From contig JAEWQS010000059.1 in the NCBI GenBank assembly GCA_023399095.1, forward strand, positions 1-33,950: 33,950 nucleotides of DNA, written 5' to 3'. The stretch comes from Bacillota bacterium. GTDB lineage: Bacteria; Bacillota; Clostridia; Christensenellales; SZUA-584. A program made the position numbers and the translations under genes. Shown piece by piece: positions 8,062 to 16,522 of this stretch. Within the stretch, counting starts at the first letter, position 1. Each line of letters opens with the position of its first letter. A model generated the notes under the pieces. That model made no database searches, had not been told where the DNA came from, and was given only the letters and a program-made list of their open reading frames with translations.

Positions 8062-8391
8062 CTACTCAGATTTCCACTCGCTTGTCTCCACGTCGCCTTC
8101 AAAATCCACCTTAAAAAGCCATGTTCGCTCTTCTGACAAGGTTTCCGGTACATCGTAAACATGATCATTAATAGCCGATATGACGCCGCTAACAGGCGCG
8201 TGTACTTCGATAATCGCTTTTGTGGACTCAACTGTTGCACAGGGTTCACCCTTTTGCACATCGAGCCCGATTGCCGGAAGCTCTATATAGACAACATCCC
8301 CAGTTATTGCACTGCCGACAAGCCCAACAGTGGCTTTATTACCGCTGAGACTTATCCATTCGTTCTGCGTTGTATAATACATTTTATCCAC
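8062..8391 (-). CDS. Orphan GcvH-like lipoyl-domain protein
   Basis: The 109-residue product has the biotinyl/lipoyl fold of glycine cleavage H protein: NEWISL near the N-terminus, the VESTKA turn with the lipoyl-accepting lysine K58, APVSGVI, and WLFKVDF near the end. It is shorter than usual H proteins (about 125-130). No gcvT, gcvP or lipoate ligase is in the window, so it may act as a lipoyl carrier or relay rather than in glycine breakdown; that is inference. The start is GTG at 8391, six bases after AAAGGGGGGG. An internal ATG at 8382 would leave a 15-base spacing and is less likely. Confidence 0.85.
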   Translation of the reverse strand: MDKMYYTTQNEWISLSGNKATVGLVGSAITGDVVYIELPAIGLDVQKGEPCATVESTKAIIEVHAPVSGVISAINDHVYDVPETLSEERTWLFKVDFEGDVETSEWKSE

Positions 8392-8455
8392 ACACAGCCC
8401 CCCCTTTATCTCAAGATAAGGCTAGGATATAATATGCGCGTGCATAACTGTTTGC

Positions 8456-8764
8456 TTACTTCTTTTTCAGGTAGTCCTTAAACCGTTTTCTGAACAAGAT
8501 CACATATACGATAATCGACGGCATGATGGTTCCAAGGCTTACCCAGTATGCCCAGCTGTATCCCATGTAGTCAAGGACACCCGTAACAATAGCAATCGGC
8601 CCTATCAACCAGCAGAACTTTCGCAGCATTTTGTTGGCATCTTCCTTCATGGCTTTGGGATATTCGTTATTAAACGCAGGTCCTTTGCCGGTAAACGCCG
8701 AGTACAATGCCAGCGCACCCACGATTATCATAAATACAGCCATCATTTTATTCATATCTTCCAA
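8456..8764 (-). CDS. Small three-span membrane protein, unknown (DUF3784-like layout)
   Basis: The 102-residue product has hydrophobic spans near 7-22, 49-65 and 72-92 and a lysine-rich C-terminal tail (RKRFKDYLKKK), so it is probably an inner-membrane protein with a cytoplasmic C-terminus. The span, short polar linker, two-span layout is like that of the DUF3784 protein at 25886-26221, but sequence similarity is weak and I do not assign the family. The TTG start at 8764 is supported by AAGGAG eight bases upstream; the ATG at 8755 is an alternative. It follows cysS by 12 bases and is probably in the same transcript. Confidence 0.7.
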   Translation of the reverse strand: MEDMNKMMAVFMIIVGALALYSAFTGKGPAFNNEYPKAMKEDANKMLRKFCWLIGPIAIVTGVLDYMGYSWAYWVSLGTIMPSIIVYVILFRKRFKDYLKKK

Positions 8765-8776
8765 TTGCCTAGCTCC

Positions 8777-10153
8777 TTATCTTTTGCTTATTTTTACGCC
8801 TTCCGGCGTGTCTTTCAAGTCGTAACCCAATGCTGTTATCTTGTCGCGCAGAGAATCCGCTTGCGCAAAATCGCGTGCTTTGCGCGCATCCTGACGCTGC
8901 TTAGCGAGAGCCATAATCTCTTGCGGCACCTCTTCATCTTCAGGCACAAGCCCCAAAACATTCAGCACCTTATCCAGCGCTTCGAGCGCTTCCATCGCGC
9001 TTTGTGCCCCCTTGCCCTCTTCAAATGCGAGGTTGATATCACGGATATATTCAAATATCATGCCGATGGCTTCCGCGGTATTCAGGTCGTCATCCATAGC
9101 CTTTTTGAACTGATTCTCAAGCGCGCATATGTCTTTAAACACATCCACCTTATCCGTTGTGCCCGATGCGACGATATGTTTTAAATTATTACGACAATTC
9201 TTTATACGTGTCATTGCAGACGCAGCCTGCATAATCAGCTCTTCGCTGAAGTTGATCGGACTGCGATAATGAGCCGAGAGCATAAACAGCCGCACAACCT
9301 TTAAATCATATTTCTTTGCAATATCACGCACGGTAAAGAAGTTACCCTTGGATTTCGACATCTTTTCATTGTTCACATTGATGTAGCCGTTGTGCATCCA
9401 ATACTTCGCAAAAGGCTTGCCTGTTGCCGCTTCGGACTGGGCAATTTCATTCTCATGATGCGGAAAAACGAGATCCTGTCCGCCGCCGTGAATATCGATA
9501 GTGTCGCCCAGATACTTCATGCTCATGGCGCTGCATTCAATATGCCAGCCGGGGCGTCCTTTGCCCCACGGGCTGTCCCAGCTGTCCTCACCCTGTTTGG
9601 CGGCCTTCCAGAGTGCAAAATCCTCCGGATTTTTTTTAACCTCTGTCACGTCGATACGCGCACCCGCCTGCAAGTCTTCGAGCGACTGACCAGAAAGCTT
9701 GCCGTATTCGGGAAAGCTTGATACATCAAAATAGACATCACCGCCCGATTCATAAGCATGACCCGACTCGACGAGCGTTTTCACCAGCTTGATGATGTCA
9801 CCGATATGCTCGGTCGCCCTCGGATGCACCGTGGCAGGCTGAATACCCAGCCCCTTGGCATCCGTGTAATACTCCGTTATGAAGCGTTCACCGAGCTCCT
9901 TTAAGCTCGTATTCTCCTCGGCGGCCCGCGCAATCATCTTATCGTCCACGTCTGTGAAGTTCTGGACAAACGTGACATCAAGCCCTGAATATTCAAAGTA
10001 TCGGCGCAGCGTATCGAAGATAACGAACGGCCGCGCATTGCCAATATGGAAAAAGTTGTACACGGTTGGGCCACAGGCATATATCTTTGCTTTGCCGGGT
10101 TCAACAGGAACAAACTCTTCTTTCTTTCGTGTCATCGTGTTAAAAAGCTTCAA
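8777..10153 (-). CDS. cysS: Cysteinyl-tRNA synthetase
   Basis: CysRS charges tRNA-Cys. The 458-residue class I synthetase shows HIGN (36-39) and KMSKS (264-268) as its ATP-binding signatures, and zinc ligands C27, C207, H232 and E236 that select cysteine without editing. The DALR-type anticodon-binding region follows. The start is TTG at 10153, giving the family's usual MKLFNTMTRKKEEF beginning, with GGGAG seven bases upstream; starting at the internal ATG would delete conserved residues. The leader from the predicted promoter is only about 25 bases, so there is no room for a T-box riboswitch. Confidence 0.97.
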   Translation of the reverse strand: MKLFNTMTRKKEEFVPVEPGKAKIYACGPTVYNFFHIGNARPFVIFDTLRRYFEYSGLDVTFVQNFTDVDDKMIARAAEENTSLKELGERFITEYYTDAKGLGIQPATVHPRATEHIGDIIKLVKTLVESGHAYESGGDVYFDVSSFPEYGKLSGQSLEDLQAGARIDVTEVKKNPEDFALWKAAKQGEDSWDSPWGKGRPGWHIECSAMSMKYLGDTIDIHGGGQDLVFPHHENEIAQSEAATGKPFAKYWMHNGYINVNNEKMSKSKGNFFTVRDIAKKYDLKVVRLFMLSAHYRSPINFSEELIMQAASAMTRIKNCRNNLKHIVASGTTDKVDVFKDICALENQFKKAMDDDLNTAEAIGMIFEYIRDINLAFEEGKGAQSAMEALEALDKVLNVLGLVPEDEEVPQEIMALAKQRQDARKARDFAQADSLRDKITALGYDLKDTPEGVKISKR

Positions 10154-10185
10154 AAAAACACTCCCTGTCCTACTTTAATCGCATC

Positions 10186-10215
10186 ATTATATTATATGCA
10201 GCTGCCTAAAGTCAA
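10186..10215 (-). promoter_or_regulatory. Sigma-A promoter of cysS with overlapping palindrome
   Basis: TTGACT (10210-10215) and TATAAT (10186-10191) are 18 bases apart on the minus strand. The -35 box is half of a perfect 12-base palindrome AGTCAATTGACT (10210-10221) that also spans the last base of the rhodanese stop codon. The palindrome could be an operator, but this is not shown. Confidence 0.75.
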
Positions 10216-10220
10216 TTGAC

Positions 10221-10865
10221 TCACGGTTGTTTGTATGCCTTCCACGCCGCATAGCCGCCGTCTAAATTGTATACCTCTTTAAAGCCCGCATCGATGAGTA
10301 TCTGTGATGCCGCAACGCTGCGATTACCCGATGCACAGTATACGAGCACTTTATCGTATCCTTCCACCTCGTCCAAACGGTCGGCAAGCTCAGTATGCGG
10401 TATCAATATGGCGCCGTCAATATATCCGGCATCATATTCGCTTTGCGTTCTCACGTCCAGCAGCAAATATTCTCCCGTCTTGGCTGCCTCAAAGCCAGCT
10501 GCGTCTACGTTCTTATATACGTTGGTTTCAGATAGCTCATCTATGACCAGCTTGCCTGTTTCTGTGCCGCCATTCGTTTTGACAATCACATCAAAGCTTC
10601 CCGTTTCTGCCGCTTTAAATTCAACCCGCGCCTCACCGCTGCCGTTTACCTCGGCCCCAAATTCCGGTACGCTGAGCGTGATGTCACCATCGCCCGTGTA
10701 AACAAGAGCCACCGTTTCACCGCGATACGCATGAATATCTGAAAAGCCGCCGCTTAGCTGAATGACTCTGACGCCCTGATCCAATGTGCCGTCTGCCTTT
10801 TGACCGGCACTGCACGCCCCAAGCAGCACAATAACTGCCAGAAGCATAGCGGTTAATTTTCTCAT
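10221..10865 (-). CDS. Lipoprotein with cupredoxin-like domain and C-terminal rhodanese
   Basis: The 214-residue product starts with a lipoprotein signal (MRKLTAMLLAVIVLLGAC), with lipidated cysteine C18 predicted. Residues about 118-214 form a single rhodanese domain: LLLDVRTQSEYDAGYIDGA, then the active-site loop CASGNRS with C177, then the LDGGYAAWK ending. Rhodaneses move sulfur or bind oxyanions; the physiological substrate is unknown. Residues 30-110 look like a beta-sandwich of the cupredoxin type (GFSDIHAYRGETVAL ... FKAAETGSFDV) but have no Cys or Met and only one His, so copper binding is unlikely. It lies between the ftsZ terminator and the cysS promoter, so it may be its own transcript. 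Confidence 0.85.
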   Translation of the reverse strand: MRKLTAMLLAVIVLLGACSAGQKADGTLDQGVRVIQLSGGFSDIHAYRGETVALVYTGDGDITLSVPEFGAEVNGSGEARVEFKAAETGSFDVIVKTNGGTETGKLVIDELSETNVYKNVDAAGFEAAKTGEYLLLDVRTQSEYDAGYIDGAILIPHTELADRLDEVEGYDKVLVYCASGNRSVAASQILIDAGFKEVYNLDGGYAAWKAYKQP

Positions 10866-10886
10866 AATTTCCTTAACCTTCCCTCT

Positions 10887-10920
10887 AATAAAAATAATGC
10901 CCGCTTATTCAAGCGGGCAT
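10887..10920 (-). terminator. Terminator of the murE-ftsZ operon
   Basis: On the minus strand ATGCCCGCTT pairs perfectly with AAGCGGGCAT around a GAAT loop (10897-10920) and is followed by TATTTTTATT. It lies just after ftsZ and marks the end of the division cluster transcript. Confidence 0.93.
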
Positions 10921-10929
10921 CCGACTGAC

Positions 10930-12066
10930 TTAAAAATCTTTCTTGATCCGTTTTCTACGTAAAAACGGTGGAATATCCAGCTCATTGCCTGTTTCAAAAC
11001 CGCTGACCGCCGACGTTTTCTTCTCAGGTCTTACCGGAATAAACACATCACTGTCCTCATTGCTGGAAAAATCGATCTCTTCTTTTACGGATGCCGGCTT
11101 TGGCCTGCGAATGCCGGTAAAGCCCGTCGCGATCACAGTGATGCGCACCTCATCTTCCAGTCTGTCGTCGGTATCTGCACCGAAGAATATGTTTGCTTCT
11201 GGATCGGCTGCCTGACGAATCAGATTAGCCGCCTCTTCGATTTCGAGCAGACTCATTGTCGGGTCGCCCGTCACGTTGTAGAGAATGCCTCTCGCGCCCT
11301 CTATGCTCGTCTCGAGCAGCGGGCTTTGAATGGCCTGCTTGGCAGCATCCATCGTCTTGTTATCGCCGTAGCCCACGCCTATACCCATGTGCGCCACGCC
11401 GCGTTCCATCATGACAGTACGCACATCGGCAAAGTCGAGGTTGACAAGCGCAGGCTTCACGATTAAGTCTGTAATACCCTGAATGCCCTGTCGCAGCACA
11501 TCATCCGCTACGCGGAATGCTTCCAGCATCGACGTGCCTTTGCCTATCACCTGCAACAATTTGTCATTGGGAATCGTGACAATGGTGTCTACCGCTTCCG
11601 TCAACTGTGCATGGCCATCCTTCGCGCGTGTGATGCGCTGTCCGCCTTCGAACATGAACGGCATGGTAACAACGGCAACCGTCAGTATTTTTTTCTGCCG
11701 CGCTATCTCGGCAATCACAGGCGCCGCGCCTGTTCCTGTCCCGCCGCCAAGACCCGCCGCGATATAGATCAGATTTGCTCCGTCGACGATGGATGTCAGC
11801 TCATCGATGCTTTCCTCGGCGGCACGGCGACCAATGGTCGGATCCCCGCCCACGCCAAGCCCGCTCGTCAGCTTTTCACCGATCTGAACCTTGTTTTTTG
11901 CTTTTGAGAGCAGCAGCGCCTGCTTGTCCGTATTCACGGCATAAAAATCCGCGCCCGACACGCCATGATCAATCATGCGGTTCACAGCGTTGTTGCCGGC
12001 TCCGCCCACACCGATCACTTTTATTTTGGCTATGCTGTCTTGCTCAATATCAATTTCTAATGGCAT
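10930..12066 (-). CDS. ftsZ: Cell division GTPase FtsZ
   Basis: FtsZ polymerises into the division ring. The 378-residue product has the GTP-binding tubulin signature GGGTGTGA at 107-114, the early GGAGNNAVNR segment (21-30), and an NxxD-containing T7 region that completes GTP hydrolysis in the neighbouring subunit. The end is a short linker and the conserved peptide DIPPFLRRKR, which docks to FtsA and other membrane tethers. The SD is AAGGGGGT. It lies 24 bases after ftsA, the classical ftsA-ftsZ pair, and ends the operon. Confidence 0.99.
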   Translation of the reverse strand: MPLEIDIEQDSIAKIKVIGVGGAGNNAVNRMIDHGVSGADFYAVNTDKQALLLSKAKNKVQIGEKLTSGLGVGGDPTIGRRAAEESIDELTSIVDGANLIYIAAGLGGGTGTGAAPVIAEIARQKKILTVAVVTMPFMFEGGQRITRAKDGHAQLTEAVDTIVTIPNDKLLQVIGKGTSMLEAFRVADDVLRQGIQGITDLIVKPALVNLDFADVRTVMMERGVAHMGIGVGYGDNKTMDAAKQAIQSPLLETSIEGARGILYNVTGDPTMSLLEIEEAANLIRQAADPEANIFFGADTDDRLEDEVRITVIATGFTGIRRPKPASVKEEIDFSSNEDSDVFIPVRPEKKTSAVSGFETGNELDIPPFLRRKRIKKDF

Positions 12067-12090
12067 ATTGACCCCCTTAATGAAGAACGT

Positions 12091-13278
12091 CTAATCGAAC
12101 ATTTTTTTCGATAACCGTTCCAATAACGCTAAACCACCCGGCTCCTTTTGATATTTTTCATCAAATACATAGTCGAGCAGCGCAAGCACTGTGTTGTAGT
12201 TGGGCGTTGATAGCTGCGGCGCCTCAATTGCTGAAATGCGCACCTGTCTTTTGAGGAGCCGTTGAAGCATTTCCTTGGCTCCCTTCATCATCGCTATCCC
12301 GCCGCCCGAAAGATAAATTCGCGTTCTTCTCGCAATGCTTAACGGACTTTGTTCGAAGGCACTGTATATAAGCATGCAAAGATGCTCGACCCTGGCATCG
12401 ATAACCTCAGATACCAAAGCATGACTGTATTTTTCCAGCCGTCCCGATCCTTGCTTTGCATAATCATACAACTTTGTACCAGTATTTTCAAGCCCAAAAG
12501 AATATCGCTTCTTTAACTGTTCTGCCGTGTCGACGTCCATATTGATCACGATGGACAAATCGTTTGCAATATGCATGCCGCCTGCTTGTATTGTCTTATT
12601 ATATACAATCGCATCGCCGTAGACAACTGTCACATTGGTGTCATAATAACCCACATTGATCAGTACAGCACTACAGTCCCGTTCTTCTGTCGGCACAAGA
12701 AACAGACTTTCTGCAAGCACCTCGGGAATAAATGCTGTCACCTTGACACCCAGACTTTGCAGGAGCGCCGTGGCATCGTCTATAAACTCATTTTTCGCAA
12801 ATACCAGAGACACAACACCATGCAGTTCGCTTGCTTCAGCATCGGTCACATCGATATAGTGATGACCGTCTTCGAGCACAAAATATACAGGTGTGCTGTT
12901 GACGACTGTGTAAAGCGAGTCGTCATAGCCTTGTTCAGCGTCTTCGACGAGTTTTTCAATATCCTTGGTTGTCACACGATTGCCTTGAACCTTGGCGTAT
13001 CCTTGTTGACATACCACCTTAGTAAATATACCCGGTACCCCGACAAAAACTTCTTTTATACGCCTTTTTGCTTTTTTTTCGGCAAGCTCCAGCGCTTTTG
13101 CGACTGCTTCCTCAACGTTTGAGGGCTTAAGCCACCGACCATTTTTCAAACCTTCATATTTTGCCTCGCCGGACCCTAACACCTCAAAGCGCCCTATCGA
13201 TTTTTCACGACCGATCACACAAATGATCTTAGACGTGCCAAACTCAATAGCGGCCGTCACGTTCTTCATAGCCCGCAA
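12091..13278 (-). CDS. ftsA: Cell division actin-like protein FtsA
   Basis: FtsA tethers FtsZ to the membrane and recruits septal wall enzymes. The 395-residue product has the actin-like ATPase phosphate loop at the N-terminus (AIEFGTSKIICVIG), an SHS2 (1C) domain in the first half, and an adenosine-binding LSGGGIAMMKG segment near 320-331. The last 15 residues (LALLERLSKKMFD) form an amphipathic helix, the expected membrane-targeting sequence. The start is taken as TTG 13278, five bases after AAGGGG; the ATG at 13269, 14 bases from that site, is the alternative and would remove only three residues. An own promoter lies at 13328-13355. Confidence 0.95.
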   Translation of the reverse strand: MRAMKNVTAAIEFGTSKIICVIGREKSIGRFEVLGSGEAKYEGLKNGRWLKPSNVEEAVAKALELAEKKAKRRIKEVFVGVPGIFTKVVCQQGYAKVQGNRVTTKDIEKLVEDAEQGYDDSLYTVVNSTPVYFVLEDGHHYIDVTDAEASELHGVVSLVFAKNEFIDDATALLQSLGVKVTAFIPEVLAESLFLVPTEERDCSAVLINVGYYDTNVTVVYGDAIVYNKTIQAGGMHIANDLSIVINMDVDTAEQLKKRYSFGLENTGTKLYDYAKQGSGRLEKYSHALVSEVIDARVEHLCMLIYSAFEQSPLSIARRTRIYLSGGGIAMMKGAKEMLQRLLKRQVRISAIEAPQLSTPNYNTVLALLDYVFDEKYQKEPGGLALLERLSKKMFD

Positions 13279-13327
13279 GATATCCCCTTAACAAAATCAA
13301 ACAAACAATAGTATTATCACCATTAAT

Positions 13328-13355
13328 ATAATACCATGTTTATGTTTTATAACAA
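13328..13355 (-). promoter_or_regulatory. Candidate internal promoter for ftsA-ftsZ
   Basis: In an AT-rich 87-base gap on the minus strand, TTGTTA (13350-13355) and an extended -10 TGG-TATTAT (13328-13336) are 16 bases apart. It would allow extra ftsAZ expression independent of the upstream cluster. Prediction only. Confidence 0.5.
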
Positions 13356-13365
13356 TATTTTTAAG

Positions 13366-14079
13366 TTATTTCTCTCTATAGTATGCATTTTTCACCGATG
13401 ACACATCTAAAACACCGCCTGACTTGCCCATCTGCGCAATTCCTTGCTTAGAAGCTTCGACGAGCCGGAGCTTTTCTGCAAGCGCCGTATCATCACCGAG
13501 CTCCACAATGAGGCCGTCTGACAGCGTCATCGCGATATCGACGGCCAGTGATACATCTATGGTGCTTATCGCAAGTCCTGCAATAGCTGATGCATCCAGA
13601 ACACGCGTCAGCACACCAATCTTAAACGTGTCGGTGGTTCCTATCTGCTTGCCGACCACCATCGAATCGGCAGGTAAGCCGATGATAAGCGGATAGGGCG
13701 CTTCCTCAGGCGTCATCACAACCTTAAGCACCCAACCCTCATGATCGATAACCACGAAAGCGCCGTCCTTCTCGATACAGGCCTCTTCTTTTCTTTCCTC
13801 GACTGTGATCAGAACGTTATCCGGATATTTGAATTGAACCTCGACCGGCTTTATGTATGGATCTGAGCTCAGCGCATCCAGCACCTCCTGCTTGTCCACC
13901 AGATATATGCTCTCGTGATATTCCAATCCCGAGAGCGCAATTATATCGTCCTGACTGCGAGTTTCACATCCCGCAACAGTAATTTTTCTCACTTTGAAAA
14001 GCTCATAGGCTACAAAAACGAGCGCACATAGGAATATCACCAAAGATATAACCGTCAGCACCTTTTTGCCTTTTCTCAA
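13366..14079 (-). CDS. ftsQ: Division protein FtsQ/DivIB
   Basis: FtsQ/DivIB joins FtsL and DivIC to control septal peptidoglycan synthesis. The 237-residue product is a single-span protein: a short basic cytoplasmic tail, a membrane segment at about 7-26, and a POTRA domain (about 30-97; VRKITVAGCETRSQDDIIALSGL). A beta domain follows (GWVLKVV, PLIIGLPAD). Its position between murA and ftsA is the classical one. The TTG start at 14079 is uncertain: the AGGAG site within the end of murA is about 12 bases away, longer than usual, but an in-frame stop just upstream leaves no earlier start. Confidence 0.92.
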   Translation of the reverse strand: MRKGKKVLTVISLVIFLCALVFVAYELFKVRKITVAGCETRSQDDIIALSGLEYHESIYLVDKQEVLDALSSDPYIKPVEVQFKYPDNVLITVEERKEEACIEKDGAFVVIDHEGWVLKVVMTPEEAPYPLIIGLPADSMVVGKQIGTTDTFKIGVLTRVLDASAIAGLAISTIDVSLAVDIAMTLSDGLIVELGDDTALAEKLRLVEASKQGIAQMGKSGGVLDVSSVKNAYYREK

Positions 14080-14088
14080 AGTATAAAA

Positions 14089-15342
14089 CTACTCCTCTCT
14101 TTTGATATCCGCTCCCAGCGAATTGAGTTCCTGCTCAAACGTCTCATAACCTCTGTCGATGATCTTCGCATTTTCAACAACAGTGGTGCCTTGCGCGCAA
14201 AGACCCGCCAGCACAAGCGCTGCACCGCCGCGCAAATCCATCGCACTGACATCTGCACCGTGAAGTTTTTCAACGCCTTTAATGATCGCCACATTGTTTT
14301 TAATGACAATGTTTGCGCCCATCCTTTGCAGCTCGCTCACATGCTTAAATCTGTTGTCAAAAACACTCTCCACAATAATGCTTGTGCCGCGTGCAATGCA
14401 CGCCGTCATGCACATCTGTGCCTGCATATCGGTCGGAAACCCGGGATACGGACCTGTCTCGATGAGATGCATCTCTTTCGGGCGTCCCTGCCCCGTCACC
14501 GTAATGGCGTCGTCGTATACATCAATCTTGGCTCCCGCTTCTCTGAGCTTGGCGGTGATGGAGTACAAGTGCTCAGGAACAACGTTCTTCAACGTGATGC
14601 AGCCGTTTGTGACCACAGCGGCTGCCATAAACGTACCCGCTACAATTCTGTCGGGCATACATGTATACGTAAAACCGCCCAAATGGCTTTTTCCTTCTAT
14701 CGTTACTGTGCTCGTCCCAGCACCCTTCACATTGCCGCCCATCAGATTGATGACATTCTGCAGCTCAACGATTTCGGGTTCTCTGGCTGCGTTTCTGATC
14801 GTTGTTTGACCCGGTGCCAGAGCCGCCGCCATCATCAGGTTCTCTGTGGCCCCCACACTAGGATAATCGAGATGAACATCGCCGCCCTTTAGCTTTTTTC
14901 CCTCACACATGATATGACCGCCTGCTTCGGTGACATTCACACCGAGGCTGCGCAGCCCTCTTAAGTGCAGGTCTATCGGCCTGCTCCCAATTTCGCACCC
15001 ACCTGGATAAGTAAAACGCGCCATTCGAAAACGCGCAAGGATCGGCCCCATCATAAATATCGATGATCGAATCTCTTTTGCCAATCTGTCTGGCATCTCC
15101 CAACGCTGTGCCCGTCGTGTATCAATGACCAAACGGTCTTTTTCAAATGCGACATAAGCACCGATATGTTCGAGTATGGACAGCATATAGTATACATCTG
15201 AAATTGCCGGCCAGTTCTGTATAATCACCGGCTCCTCTGTAAGCAGCGCAGCCGCAAACACAGGAAGTGCGGCATTTTTCGCACCCTGTACAGCGATCTC
15301 GCCCTCCAGCTTTGAACCGCCGTTTATTATCAATTTTGCCAT
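14089..15342 (-). CDS. murA: UDP-N-acetylglucosamine 1-carboxyvinyltransferase MurA
   Basis: MurA catalyses the first committed step of peptidoglycan synthesis, adding enolpyruvate from PEP to UDP-GlcNAc. From the ATG at 15342 the product is 417 residues, the normal length, starting MAKLIINGG. The catalytic cysteine C116 lies in YPGGCEIGSRPIDLH, so the enzyme should be of the fosfomycin-sensitive type. KNAALP (22-27) is the substrate-binding K-N pair. The open frame reaches to 15363, but GGGAGG lies five bases before the chosen ATG and inside the extension. It sits between ftsW and ftsQ, where murG, murC or murB usually lie. Confidence 0.97.
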   Translation of the reverse strand: MAKLIINGGSKLEGEIAVQGAKNAALPVFAAALLTEEPVIIQNWPAISDVYYMLSILEHIGAYVAFEKDRLVIDTRRAQRWEMPDRLAKEIRSSIFMMGPILARFRMARFTYPGGCEIGSRPIDLHLRGLRSLGVNVTEAGGHIMCEGKKLKGGDVHLDYPSVGATENLMMAAALAPGQTTIRNAAREPEIVELQNVINLMGGNVKGAGTSTVTIEGKSHLGGFTYTCMPDRIVAGTFMAAAVVTNGCITLKNVVPEHLYSITAKLREAGAKIDVYDDAITVTGQGRPKEMHLIETGPYPGFPTDMQAQMCMTACIARGTSIIVESVFDNRFKHVSELQRMGANIVIKNNVAIIKGVEKLHGADVSAMDLRGGAALVLAGLCAQGTTVVENAKIIDRGYETFEQELNSLGADIKREE

Positions 15343-15407
15343 ATTGGCCTCCCTGCATATCATCTATCACATATTAATATCTTATGCCGTTGAGGCCAAT
15401 TTGTGCT

Positions 15408-16514
15408 TTAGGCAGAGTGTGTCTGTTTGGATATGTTGAACAGCACACCGATGCTCCCCATAAAGATGATAAGCGATGTGCGCCCCGCGCTGATGAACGG
15501 AAGCACCACACCGGTAGGCGGGACCAAACCCGTGACAACGCCGATGTTGATGAAAACCTGTATCGCAATCAATGCCGTTATGCCCGTGGCCAGCATGGTG
15601 CCGAACATATTGGGCGCCCGCAGCGCGATGCGCACGCCCCGCCAAATGAGAATGCCAAATGCGAGGAGCACAAGGATACCGCCGAAAAAGCCGAGTTCTT
15701 CTACGATAATTGCAAATATGCAGTCGGATTCCATATATGGAAGGTAAAGATATTTTTGGCGCGAGTGCCCAAGGCCGAGGCCGAAAAAGCCGCCTGAGCC
15801 GATGGAATAAAGCGACTGAACGAGCTGATAGCTCTCATCGCCCGCATATTTCCATGGATCCATGAACGCAAATATTCTGTCCATACGGTACTGCGTGGCA
15901 ACCATCGCAAGCGCACCTCCGCCTATGCCGATGCCGCCCATGATACCGAAATGAACGAGATTGGCGCCGCCCACGAGCATCATTACGAACATCACCAGTG
16001 CAAGCGTGACAACGGCGCTAAAATTCGGCTGCAAGTATAGCAGCCCAGCGGCAATCATAAGCAAAACCAGATAAGGTGCCATGCCATATTTGAACTGCTT
16101 CATTTTCTCTTGATTAATGGAAATGCCGGCAGACATAAAAACGATAATCGCAAACTTGAGCACTTCTATGGATTGAAGATCCAGAAAGTAAAGGTTCACC
16201 CAGCGCCGCGACCCGTTTCTCTCAATGCCGATACCGGGAACAAAAACGAGAAGCATCAGCAGAAAGCCAATGCCCAATATGACAAAACGCAGCTTTTTAT
16301 ATTTGTTGTAATCAAACAGCAGCGTAAAAAACATCGCGACAATACCCATCACCGCGCCGCTTATCTGCTTCCAGAAATAAAACAAAGCGTCATGATCCGT
16401 GTTTGCACTGTTTTCCGCGTAATAGTAGCTCGCACTGAAAACCATCAGGATGCCAAACATTACGAGTATCATTGTTACGATCAGCAGCGGATAATCAATT
16501 GAACGTTTGGCCAT
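15408..16514 (-). CDS. ftsW: Septal peptidoglycan polymerase FtsW (SEDS family)
   Basis: SEDS proteins polymerise lipid II glycan strands together with a class B PBP. The 368-residue product has about ten membrane spans. The catalytic aspartate is D264 in the extracellular MESDCIFAIIVEELG loop, and NGSRRWVN (100-107) and LQPNFSAVV (161-169) are conserved. The C-terminal signature reads PPTGVVLPFISAGRTSL (332-348), where most FtsW/RodA/SpoVE proteins have SYGG, a notable variation. The SD AGGGGGG is three to five bases before the ATG. It lies in the cluster next to murD. FtsW is preferred to SpoVE by context only. Confidence 0.94.
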   Translation of the reverse strand: MAKRSIDYPLLIVTMILVMFGILMVFSASYYYAENSANTDHDALFYFWKQISGAVMGIVAMFFTLLFDYNKYKKLRFVILGIGFLLMLLVFVPGIGIERNGSRRWVNLYFLDLQSIEVLKFAIIVFMSAGISINQEKMKQFKYGMAPYLVLLMIAAGLLYLQPNFSAVVTLALVMFVMMLVGGANLVHFGIMGGIGIGGGALAMVATQYRMDRIFAFMDPWKYAGDESYQLVQSLYSIGSGGFFGLGLGHSRQKYLYLPYMESDCIFAIIVEELGFFGGILVLLAFGILIWRGVRIALRAPNMFGTMLATGITALIAIQVFINIGVVTGLVPPTGVVLPFISAGRTSLIIFMGSIGVLFNISKQTHSA

Positions 16515-16522
16515 AGACCCCC

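Noticed and set aside
8398..8424. Hairpin TTATCT/AGATAA before the GcvH-like gene as a terminator
   Set aside because: Two-base loop, AT-only stem and no T run; the following G run serves as ribosome-binding site instead.
10154..10220. T-box riboswitch before cysS
   Set aside because: The leader between the promoter and start is too short and lacks a T-box sequence and terminator hairpin.
12571..13122. 183-codon plus-strand frame inside ftsA
   Set aside because: Antisense to ftsA; no ribosome-binding site or recognisable family, and rich in Cys/His as expected for a shadow frame.
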